A program made the translations under genes and the position numbers. A stretch of 8,363 nucleotides of DNA from Dehalococcoidia bacterium (GTDB taxonomy: Bacteria > Chloroflexota > Dehalococcoidia > SM23-28-2), in contig JALHUG010000124.1 of the NCBI GenBank assembly GCA_022866185.1, positions 1 to 8,363 on the forward strand, read 5' to 3'. This document shows, in pieces, positions 1-4,940 of this stretch. How positions within the stretch are numbered: position 1 is the first letter of the stretch; each line of letters opens with the position of its first letter. The notes under the pieces are model-generated. The model was not told the origin of the DNA. It worked only from the letters and a program-made list of their open reading frames with translations, and searched no databases.

Positions 1-238
1 CCACTCCCCCCCCCCCCGACACCACCACAGTCCACAGACCCGTTGACACCGCCGTGTAGCCAGCCGCGCACGTGTCCGCGTTCCAGTTGGTGTAGCAGCC
101 CCCGCCTGTTGTGGCAGCAGCAGGGCTGGCGACCGCCGAACGCATCTCCGCCGCTATGAAGAAGCCCGCCACAAATAGGGCAAGGGCGCCAATGAGGGCC
201 GCCACCATGAGGAGAAGTCGCTCTGTGTCGCTACGCAT
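1..238 (-). CDS. Small exported or membrane-anchored protein, N-terminal part (runs off the left edge)
   Basis: An open frame of 79 codons starts with ATG at 238 and is still open at the left edge. The start is supported by AAAGGGG eight bases upstream and by a good promoter at 272-300. The protein opens with a short charged stretch (MRSDTER), then a hydrophobic segment at about residues 8-30, then MRSAVASPAAATT. The hydrophobic segment reads as a signal peptide or signal anchor, with a possible cleavage site near ASPA. The following part has two cysteines (about 48 and 57) in a Gly/Thr/Trp-rich, probably extracytoplasmic region. Residues 75-78 are four glycines encoded by a run of 12 G on this strand. 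I do not recognise the family, and most of the protein may lie outside the window. A pilin-like or secreted small protein is possible but unsupported. Confidence 0.6.
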   Translation of the reverse strand, partial: MRSDTERLLLMVAALIGALALFVAGFFIAAEMRSAVASPAAATTGGGCYTNWNADTCAAGYTAVSTGLWTVVVSGGGGV

Positions 239-271
239 CGGAATTGCCCCTTTCCCCAGGCCAGCGCCCGC

Positions 272-300
272 ATCATGCCAGAAAATCTCGAAGCTGTCAA
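272..300 (-). promoter_or_regulatory. Sigma70-type promoter for the leftmost minus-strand gene
   Basis: Read on the minus strand, a perfect TTGACA (300-295) is followed by a 17-bp spacer and CATGAT (277-272, four of six matches to TATAAT). Transcription would begin near 265, leaving a leader of about 27 nt that contains the AAAGGGG ribosome site before the ATG at 238. Confidence 0.6.
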
Positions 301-460
301 GACGTAGCGGTGAGGACGGGAGTGCACACGGCAGCCCCAAAATTGCTGGCAAGCCAGCTCATCCCTCTATCCCCAGGGTGAGCCTTGTGCGTATCATAGA
401 GAGTCGGGCTGCGCGGGGCTTGAGGGTAGCGAACAGTGGACAGCGCGCAGGAGGTGAATC
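301..460. other. Intergenic region upstream of the VOC gene
   Basis: This stretch separates the divergent promoter at 272-300 from the VOC start at 461. It holds a small hairpin, GCTGG-CAAG-CCAGC (345-358). I see no convincing plus-strand promoter. A TATCAT at 392-397 resembles a -10 box but has no -35 partner at the right distance. The last bases carry the AGGAGGTGA ribosome site of the VOC gene. Confidence 0.4.
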
Positions 461-820
461 ATGGCTCACCCCATCTGCCACTTCGAGATTCCGGTCGATG
501 AACTGGAGCGGGCCAAGAACTTCTATCAGAGCATCTTCGGCTGGCAGATCGTCGACACCGGCTCGCAGGGGTATCATCTCATCCAAACCGGCGAGGGCGA
601 GCTGGCCGGAGGCATGATGAAGCGGGTGGTGCCCGAGCAACGGCCGGTGCTGTACATTCTCGTCGAGTCCGTAGATGAGTACGCGAAGAAGGTGCAGCAG
701 GCCGGCGGCACCATTGTCGTTCCCAAGATGGCTGTGCCGACGATGGGCTACTTCGCTCAGGCCCTTGACACGGAGGGCAACGTTTTCGCAATCTGGGAGG
801 AGAACTCCCAGGCTCAGTAG
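461..820 (+). CDS. VOC-family (glyoxalase/bleomycin-resistance fold) protein
   Basis: The 119-residue product is one full VOC module made of two beta-alpha-beta-beta-beta halves. The first half opens with CHFEIPVDELERAKNFYQ (6-23), the classic start of the fold. The second opens near PVLYILVESVDEYAKKV (62-78) and ends with GNVFAIWEEN. His7 and Glu113 sit where metal ligands usually lie in such proteins, so a metal-dependent dioxygenase, isomerase or lyase activity is possible; the substrate cannot be told from sequence. The start is firm because AGGAGGTGA lies just upstream. The product has no signal peptide and is probably a cytosolic dimer. It lies 44 bp before the MaoC-type hydratase on the same strand and may be co-transcribed, but the short distance alone does not show a shared pathway. 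Confidence 0.88.
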   Translation: MAHPICHFEIPVDELERAKNFYQSIFGWQIVDTGSQGYHLIQTGEGELAGGMMKRVVPEQRPVLYILVESVDEYAKKVQQAGGTIVVPKMAVPTMGYFAQALDTEGNVFAIWEENSQAQ

Positions 821-864
821 CAAAATGTAATCACACCCCTGGCAAGGGGGAGGAGGGATGAACT

Positions 865-1701
865 ATGGCGATTGATCTCAATTTGGTCGGTCAGAAGCTC
901 CCACCCACGACCTTCGAATATGACGAGCGGGACGTCATGTTGTATGCCCTGGGCATAGGCGCCGGCGCCGACGAGCTCCAGTACGTCTACGAGCCGGGCC
1001 TCAAGGTTATCCCCACCTTCGGCGTTGTCCCCGCCTTTCCGGCCCTCGCGGGTCTGGTGAGCGTGGGCAAGCTCAACCCGGTGATGCTGCTTCACGGCGA
1101 GCAGCGCCTCGAGGTGAAGAAGCCCTTCCCCAGGAAGGCCAAGGTCATCACCGTGGGCACCGTCAGAGCCATATACGACAAGGGGCGTGGGGCCCTAGTA
1201 GTGACCGATGCTGAAACGAAGGATGAGGCAGGGGAAGTCCTCTGCATCAACACGTTTGGCGCGTTCATCCGGGGCGAGGGCGGATTCGGCGGCGACCGTG
1301 GCCCCAGCGGCCCTAGGAACGTCCCGCCGGAGCGGGCACCGGACGAGATGGTGGAGATGAAGACCTTGCCGCAGCAGGCGGCGATCTATCGCCTCTCGGG
1401 CGACCGCAACCCGCTGCACATCGACCCCAACTTCGCCAAGATGGCGGGCTTTGACAAGCCCATCCTGCATGGCCTGTGCACCTTTGGCCATGTGGGACGG
1501 GCCGTCATCCAGAAGTACTGCGGCGGCGACCCCGACCGGCTCAAGGGGCTGGACGTCCGCTTCTCGGGTGTGGTCTTCCCTGGGGAGACGATCATCACCG
1601 AGATGTGGAAGGATAGCGGCACCCAGATCATCGTCCAGGCCAAGACGAAGGAGCGGGGTGAGGTGGTTCTCGGCAGTGCGGTGGCCACTATCTCCGCATG
1701 A
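865..1701 (+). CDS. MaoC-like (R)-specific enoyl-CoA hydratase (hydratase 2 type)
   Basis: The 278-residue protein has the double hot-dog layout of the hydratase-2 part of eukaryotic multifunctional enzyme type 2. A non-catalytic N-terminal hot-dog (about 1-135) is joined by a Gly/Pro-rich linker (137-158) to a catalytic MaoC domain (about 160-278). The hydratase-2 signature YRLSGDRNPLHIDPNFA (175-191) is intact, with the expected catalytic Asp180 and His185, followed by GFDKPILHGLCTFG (195-208). Known members add water to trans-2-enoyl-CoA to give (R)-3-hydroxyacyl-CoA. Here it likely serves fatty-acid or related acyl-CoA breakdown in the cytosol. GGGGGAGGAGGG upstream supports the ATG at 865; an ATG at 858 is closed by a stop after five codons. 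The exact acyl chain preference is unknown. Confidence 0.92.
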   Translation: MAIDLNLVGQKLPPTTFEYDERDVMLYALGIGAGADELQYVYEPGLKVIPTFGVVPAFPALAGLVSVGKLNPVMLLHGEQRLEVKKPFPRKAKVITVGTVRAIYDKGRGALVVTDAETKDEAGEVLCINTFGAFIRGEGGFGGDRGPSGPRNVPPERAPDEMVEMKTLPQQAAIYRLSGDRNPLHIDPNFAKMAGFDKPILHGLCTFGHVGRAVIQKYCGGDPDRLKGLDVRFSGVVFPGETIITEMWKDSGTQIIVQAKTKERGEVVLGSAVATISA

Positions 1702-1770
1702 GGGGGGATAGCCTCTAAGCCATTCTCTAGCGCCCACCACCGCTGACTCGTCTCGGCCATCGAGAGGGTG

Positions 1771-1850
1771 AGGCCCTTCGCTACGCTTAGGGCGACAGAA
1801 GCAAGTCGCGTCATTCTGAGCAAAGCGAAGAATCTCAGCTACAGAATGAC
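1771..1850. repeat. REP-like 26-bp palindromic units, inverted pair plus a fragment
   Basis: Unit A (1771-1796, minus orientation) and unit B (1810-1835, plus) share the 26-bp pattern GTC-arm-loop-arm-CT and are 13 bp apart. A third, truncated unit (CAGAATGAC, 1842-1850, minus) gives a 9-bp inverted repeat with GTCATTCTG at 1810-1818. Within each full unit, positions 4-8 pair with 20-24: GCCCT/AGGGC in A and ATTCT/AGAAT in B. The units match the two copies at 3837-3901. Confidence 0.75.
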
Positions 1851-1884
1851 AGGGCGTCAAGGGTCTCTTCGGTAGACCAAACAG

Positions 1885-1902
1885 GCGCCTAGAAAGAGGC
1901 GC
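1885..1902. terminator. Possible bidirectional terminator hairpin
   Basis: A 6-bp perfect stem GCGCCT/AGGCGC with a 6-nt loop lies between convergent genes. There is no U tract on either side, so the call rests only on position and stem. The neighbouring 5-bp hairpin at 1862-1878 is an alternative. Confidence 0.25.
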
Positions 1903-1933
1903 GTGCGTCGCTAAATCTCGGAGGCAGTACAGC

Positions 1934-2464
1934 CTAGGGCGAGGCGGCGCGCTGCCTCTCGGCGCTCTCCCGAGCCTCCCCCGTCTGCGAGACCGGCTTC
2001 ATCTCTTTCTGGGAGGAGGCGGCGACTTTCGTCTTCGGGGTCGCGCAGGAGGGGCAAGCCACCCAGTTGAAGCTCAGAGGGCGGCTGCAGTTGGCGCAGG
2101 GCTCCTTGAGTTGGGTGCGGCAATAGGGGCAGATGACGAAATCGGCGATCACGTAGCGCTTGCAGGAGGGGCAAATGCCTTGCTCCTCCAGCTCCTGTAG
2201 CAGAGCCTCCTCCTCCAGCGAGCGGGCATAGGCTTGGGCCAACGTCTCGCTGGGCCGAAGGAGCATGTATATGAACCAGCCAGCGATATTGAACACCAGG
2301 ACGAGGAGGACAGCCACTATCTGGAAGGCGGCGTCGCGGCTCCTGTCGCGGATGTCCCGATAGGTCCAAGCGATGATGCTTATCCACAGGACAAACACGT
2401 AGGCCACGGCGATGGTGGCCGCCAGGGTTGCTATGTTTTGCCAGTTACCTCCCGGCCAGTCCAT
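1934..2464 (-). CDS. Two-helix membrane protein with C-terminal double zinc ribbon
   Basis: The 176-residue product has two hydrophobic helices at about 11-34 and 47-69, joined by a short charged loop (YRDIRDRSRD, 35-44). A Glu/Leu-rich, probably helical linker follows (about 72-95), then two zinc-ribbon modules with four CxxC pairs: C98/C101, C112/C115, C123/C126 and C137/C140. This matches the double zinc ribbon (DZR-type) arrangement. The last 35 residues are polar and likely disordered. Its molecular role is unknown; zinc ribbons of this kind usually serve protein or nucleic-acid contacts. The even number of helices puts both ends on the same side, most likely the cytoplasm. GAGGAGAGGAG upstream and a strong promoter support the ATG. 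It diverges from the rRNA methyltransferase gene. Confidence 0.85.
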   Translation of the reverse strand: MDWPGGNWQNIATLAATIAVAYVFVLWISIIAWTYRDIRDRSRDAAFQIVAVLLVLVFNIAGWFIYMLLRPSETLAQAYARSLEEEALLQELEEQGICPSCKRYVIADFVICPYCRTQLKEPCANCSRPLSFNWVACPSCATPKTKVAASSQKEMKPVSQTGEARESAERQRAASP

Positions 2465-2493
2465 GCTCCTCTCCTCGTTTCCTAAGCTGGCCG

Positions 2494-2523
2494 ATTATAC
2501 CACGCCTTCTCTGGCACTGTCAT
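2494..2523 (-). promoter_or_regulatory. Sigma70-type promoter of the zinc-ribbon membrane protein gene
   Basis: On the minus strand, ATGACA (2523-2518, five of six) is followed by an 18-bp spacer and a perfect TATAAT (2499-2494). Transcription would start near 2487, giving a leader of about 23 nt that includes the GAGGAGAGGAG ribosome site. Confidence 0.65.
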
Positions 2524-2535
2524 CTCAGGACTGCC

Positions 2536-2563
2536 TTGGCCATGCGAGCCTTTTGAGGATAAA
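2536..2563 (+). promoter_or_regulatory. Weak candidate promoter for the rRNA methyltransferase gene
   Basis: TTGGCC (2536-2541) and GATAAA (2558-2563) are 16 bp apart, each with four of six consensus matches. The leader would be about 24 nt and lacks a Shine-Dalgarno motif. It lies back to back with the stronger divergent promoter at 2494-2523. Confidence 0.3.
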
Positions 2564-2593
2564 CTGGAATGGACTTCCCTGACTGCAATTCCC

Positions 2594-3796
2594 ATGAAAG
2601 AGGCGACCAGAGCCGTTGACCCCGGCGAGACCGAAAAGCTGCGCCTCAGCCTGACCGACATGGCGTTCGAGGGACGGGCAATCGCCCGCCACGACGGCCA
2701 GGTGGTGTTCGCCGCCTATGGCATCCCCGGCGAGGAAGCCGTGGTGGAGATCGAGCGGCGCAGCAAGGACTACCTGATGGGCCGCGTGGTGGAGGTTCTC
2801 TCGCCCTCGCCCCATCGGGTGGAGGCCTCCTGTCCCTACTTCGGCACCTGCGGCGGCTGCCAGTGGCAGCACATCGACTACCCCTTCCAGGCCGAGCTCA
2901 AGGCTCGCATCGTCGGCGAGCAGTTGCGCCGTATCGGCAAGTTCGAGGAGCCGCCGGTAGCAGCCACCCTGACGGCGGAAGAGCGCTGGCACTATCGCAA
3001 TCACGCTCGCTTCAGCACCGATCGCCAGGGCCAACTGGGATTCGTTAGCCTGCTGAGGCGTCGCTTCGTTCCCATCGACCACTGCCGCATCATGCACCCC
3101 TGGATCAACGGTGTGCTGGAGCGGCTCCAGGGCAAGTGCGCTGGCCTGCATCAGGTGGCCATTCGCTACGGCGTCAGGACGGGGCAGGCCCTCATCCACC
3201 CCTCGTTGAAGGCGATCGACGATTCGATTCCGTCGGGTCAGACCTCCTACGAGGAGGAGCTTCTGGGCAGGCGCTTCCGCATTTCGGGCGCCTCCTTCTT
3301 CCAGGTGAACACCCGCCAGGCAGAGGTGCTGATAGAGGTGGTGCGCGAGAAGCTGGCCCTCGCCCACGACCACTTGCTGCTGGATGCCTACGCCGGCGTG
3401 GGCACCTTCGCCGTGCTGCTCGCGCCGTACGTCGAGAGGGTGCTAGCCATCGAGGAGTCGCCGTCGGCGGTGGCCGATGCGGTGATCAACCAGGCGGGGA
3501 TCAAGAACATCGTCTTCTATCAGGGGAAAGTGGAGCAGGTATTGGCGGGGATACCTGAGCACCTCGATGCCGCCATCCTCGACCCGCCCCGCGTGGGCTG
3601 CCACCCCGATGCCATCGCCGCCGTCCTCAAGCGGCCGCCGGCCAGGCTGGTCTACGTCTCCTGCGACCCCGCCACCCTGGCCCGCGACCTGCGCGCTCTC
3701 TGCCAGGGCGGCTATCGCCTGCACGAGGTGCAGCCGGTGGACATGTTCCCTCAGACCTTCCACATCGAGTGCGTGGCCACGCTGGTGCGGGACTAG
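2594..3796 (+). CDS. rlmD: 23S rRNA (uracil-C5)-methyltransferase, RlmD/TrmA family
   Basis: The 400-residue protein shows the full RumA/RlmD order. An N-terminal TRAM RNA-binding domain (about 15-70) is followed by the iron-sulfur cysteines C80, C86, C89 and C164 (CPYFGTCGGC and DHC). Then come the FFQVN motif (235-239), the SAM-binding loop DAYAGVGTF (264-272), DPPR (330-333), the catalytic Cys357 in YVSCDPATLARD, and FPQTFHIE with the conserved Glu392. Family members transfer a methyl group from SAM to C5 of a uridine, in RlmD U1939 of 23S rRNA. Which uridine is modified here (RlmD, RlmC or both) cannot be decided by eye. No Shine-Dalgarno precedes the ATG at 2594, which is unusual for this window; the TRAM domain begins soon after, so a much later start is unlikely. 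Confidence 0.9.
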   Translation: MKEATRAVDPGETEKLRLSLTDMAFEGRAIARHDGQVVFAAYGIPGEEAVVEIERRSKDYLMGRVVEVLSPSPHRVEASCPYFGTCGGCQWQHIDYPFQAELKARIVGEQLRRIGKFEEPPVAATLTAEERWHYRNHARFSTDRQGQLGFVSLLRRRFVPIDHCRIMHPWINGVLERLQGKCAGLHQVAIRYGVRTGQALIHPSLKAIDDSIPSGQTSYEEELLGRRFRISGASFFQVNTRQAEVLIEVVREKLALAHDHLLLDAYAGVGTFAVLLAPYVERVLAIEESPSAVADAVINQAGIKNIVFYQGKVEQVLAGIPEHLDAAILDPPRVGCHPDAIAAVLKRPPARLVYVSCDPATLARDLRALCQGGYRLHEVQPVDMFPQTFHIECVATLVRD

Positions 3797-3836
3797 GCGT
3801 AGCACCATGAACCGGGAAACCAACAGGCGACGGGCC

Positions 3837-3901
3837 GTCACCCTGAGCGAAGCGAAGGGTCTAGCATCGCGGAAAAGATTCTTCGCTCCCCTCAGAATGA
3901 C
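3837..3901. repeat. REP-like 26-bp palindromic units, inverted pair
   Basis: Unit C (3837-3862, plus) and unit D (3876-3901, minus) are separated by 13 bp and match at 20 of 26 positions. Each has its own internal stem: ACCCT/AGGGT in C and ATTCT/AGAAT in D. An outer GTCACC (3837-3842) also pairs with GGTGAC (3909-3914). They belong to the same family as the copies at 1771-1850. Confidence 0.75.
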
Positions 3902-3948
3902 GACCTTCGGTGACCGGGCGCAGTTTGGCCCCGCCGGTTTGGCGGCGT

Positions 3949-3980
3949 GCTGGTTAGCTGGTTAGCTGGTTAGCCGGTTG
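3949..3980 (+). repeat. 8-bp tandem repeat abutting the maf start codon
   Basis: GCTGGTTA occurs three times exactly (3949-3956, 3957-3964, 3965-3972) and a fourth time as GCCGGTTG (3973-3980). The array occupies the place where a ribosome site for the ATG at 3984 would be expected, and none is visible. Copy number could change by slippage and alter the leader of maf. Confidence 0.8.
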
Positions 3981-3983
3981 GCC

Positions 3984-4742
3984 ATGCTCATCCTTGCCTC
4001 GCGCTCGCCCAGGCGACGCCAACTCCTGGCCCACCTCGGCCTGCCCTTCCGAGTGGTCATCCCCCGCGTAGAGGAGGACTTTGCCCCTACGGCCGCGGGC
4101 AGGCCCGAGGAGCTGGCCGAGACCCTGGCCCTGGCCAAGGCGGAGGCCGTGGCTGGAGAGGAAGGGGAAGGCATCGTCATCGCCGCCGACACCATCGTGG
4201 TGGACGGCGAGGCCATCCTGGGCAAGCCCAAGGATAGCTCAGAGGCCACCGCGACGCTCCGTCGCCTGAGGGGAAAGACGCATCGCGTGATCACCGGCCT
4301 GGCCGTGGTGGACGCCGGCCAGCTCGCCCTCAGGGAGAGGCGACCCCCGCCTCAAGGCGGGGGCATCGATGCCACAGCCTTCTCCGCCATCCGCAGAGGC
4401 GGAGTCCGCATGGCGGACAGGCTGTGGTCCGGCAAGAGCCTTGAAGTGACTCCTGGCCTCGCTGACCACGTCACCACTCACGTCCGCATGCGCCACTACA
4501 CCGACGCCGAGATCGCCGCCTACGTGGCCCGCGGCGACCCGCTGGACAAGGCCGGCGCCTACGCCATCCAGGACGAGGCGTTCCACCCCGTGGCTGCCTA
4601 CGACGGCTGCTACTGCAACGTCGTGGGCCTGCCGCTAAAGGCGCTCGCCATCCTCCTCAGGCGGGCAGGGCTCGACATAACACTGGAGAGCCTTGAAACG
4701 CTGCCACCTCAGTGCGCAGCCTGCGCCGTCGTCCTTGAGTGA
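3984..4742 (+). CDS. maf: Maf-type nucleoside triphosphate pyrophosphatase with in-frame insertion
   Basis: Maf proteins hydrolyse non-canonical or pyrimidine NTPs to NMP and pyrophosphate; they are linked to nucleotide sanitation and, in some bacteria, septum formation. From the ATG the product has 252 residues. It shows LASRSPRRRQLL (4-15), K52, the catalytic-region AADTIVV (67-73, D69), LGKP (79-82), GKTHRVITG (97-105), DKAGAYAIQ (188-196) and YCNVVGLPL (210-218). Arg, Lys and Gln at these places fit the YhdE (dTTP/UTP) branch, from memory of the family. The family is usually about 190-200 residues. The excess here comes mostly from roughly 45 residues at about 117-162, between two conserved strands, plus a short C-terminal tail. 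The insert is encoded by palindromic DNA (4344-4427) and keeps the frame. An upstream in-frame TTG at 3978 lies in the tandem repeat; MLILASRSPRR matches the family start better. Confidence 0.9.
   Translation: MLILASRSPRRRQLLAHLGLPFRVVIPRVEEDFAPTAAGRPEELAETLALAKAEAVAGEEGEGIVIAADTIVVDGEAILGKPKDSSEATATLRRLRGKTHRVITGLAVVDAGQLALRERRPPPQGGGIDATAFSAIRRGGVRMADRLWSGKSLEVTPGLADHVTTHVRMRHYTDAEIAAYVARGDPLDKAGAYAIQDEAFHPVAAYDGCYCNVVGLPLKALAILLRRAGLDITLESLETLPPQCAACAVVLE
4344..4427. repeat. Palindromic element inserted in frame within maf
   Basis: A perfect hairpin CCCCCGCC-TCAA-GGCGGGGG (4344-4363) is followed by a three-stem palindrome at 4372-4427. The outer stem is CCACAGCCT/AGGCTGTGG (4372-4380 with 4419-4427). 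It encloses CTCCGCC/GGCGGAG (4382-4388 with 4398-4404) and TCCGC-ATG-GCGGA (4405-4417). It encodes maf residues 121-148, which are absent from ordinary Maf proteins. Confidence 0.75.
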
Positions 4743-4759
4743 CCCCGACGCCGGTAGCT

Positions 4760-4807
4760 GCAGGGCTTTTCCGCCGAAGGCGGATGCGCCTCCGGCGCAA
4801 GCCCTGC
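4760..4807. repeat. Three-stem palindrome downstream of maf
   Basis: An outer stem GCAGGGCTT/AAGCCCTGC (4760-4768 with 4799-4807) encloses two perfect hairpins, TCCGCC-GAA-GGCGGA (4770-4784) and TGCGCC-TCC-GGCGCA (4785-4799). The geometry is the same as the element inside maf. It lies 17 bp after the maf stop and could act as a transcription end or as a mobile palindrome; there is no T tract. Confidence 0.75.
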
Positions 4808-4853
4808 CCGTCGCCCGGCAGACCTGAAGGCGGTCAACTATTTAGATTCACCT

Positions 4854-4886
4854 CTGCGGGATAAATCCCGCAGCTTCCCCAAAGCT
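4854..4886. repeat. Two adjacent hairpins beside the transposon left end
   Basis: CTGCGGGA-TAAA-TCCCGCAG (4854-4873, 8-bp perfect stem) is followed by AGCTT-CCCCA-AAGCT (4872-4886), which overlaps it by two bases. They abut the left inverted repeat. They may end transcription from maf, or may be a leftover end of another insertion sequence; the sequence alone does not decide. Confidence 0.45.
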
Positions 4887-4922
4887 GAGGGTTTCAACGG
4901 CAACAATATACTTGACTCAGTG
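4885..4922 (+). repeat. Left terminal inverted repeat
   Basis: Matches the reverse complement of 6973-7010 at 34 of 38 positions; the differences are at positions 10, 11, 19 and 20. It contains TTGACT (4912-4917), the -35 box of the passenger promoter. Confidence 0.9.
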
Positions 4923-4940
4923 CGAATTCTAGGGCATACT
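4912..4940 (+). promoter_or_regulatory. Inward promoter with -35 box in the left terminal repeat (passenger gene)
   Basis: TTGACT (4912-4917, five of six) lies in the inverted repeat. After a 17-bp spacer, CATACT (4935-4940, four of six) lies in unique internal sequence. Transcription would start near 4947, downstream of the GTG at 4920, so translation of the passenger probably starts at GTG 4965 or ATG 5001. Confidence 0.5.

Larger units (their letters stand above)
1702..1933. other. Gap between convergent genes, with repeats and hairpins
   Basis: The gap lies between the 3' ends of the hydratase gene (plus) and the zinc-ribbon gene (minus). It holds two and a half copies of a 26-bp palindromic repeat (1771-1850). 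Two short hairpins follow: GGTCT-CTTCGGT-AGACC (1862-1878) and GCGCCT-AGAAAG-AGGCGC (1885-1902). Either hairpin could help end transcription, but neither has a following T tract. Confidence 0.5.
3797..3983. other. Intergenic region between rlmD and maf, repeat-rich
   Basis: This stretch contains an inverted pair of 26-bp palindromic units (3837-3901), a short hairpin CCGCC-GGTTT-GGCGG (3931-3945), and an 8-bp tandem repeat that ends three bases before the maf ATG (3949-3980). I see no credible sigma70 promoter for maf and no Shine-Dalgarno site, so maf may depend on read-through from rlmD. Confidence 0.45.

Noticed and set aside
111..617. Plus-strand open frame of 168 codons
   Set aside because: Antisense to the exported-protein gene and overlaps the well-supported VOC gene; it has an Arg/Ser/Pro-rich shadow composition.
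836..849. Hairpin CCCCT-GGCA-AGGGG before the hydratase gene
   Set aside because: Only a 5-bp stem, partly formed by the purine-rich ribosome site; too weak to call a regulatory element.
1195..1860. Minus-strand open frame of 221 codons over the hydratase gene and repeats
   Set aside because: Its start reads through the 26-bp repeat and the rest is antisense to the hydratase-2 domain; no motif.
2525..3373. Minus-strand open frame of 282 codons
   Set aside because: Antisense to the rRNA methyltransferase; rich in Leu, Ala, His and Gly as expected for a reverse frame of GC-rich coding DNA.
1771..3901. CRISPR array from the repeated GTCA..CTGAG units
   Set aside because: The units are in inverted pairs about 2 kb apart, not in a regular direct array with spacers, and no cas gene is present.
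3978..3983. TTG at 3978 as the maf start
   Set aside because: It lies within the tandem repeat without a ribosome site, and the ATG two codons later gives the normal family N-terminus.
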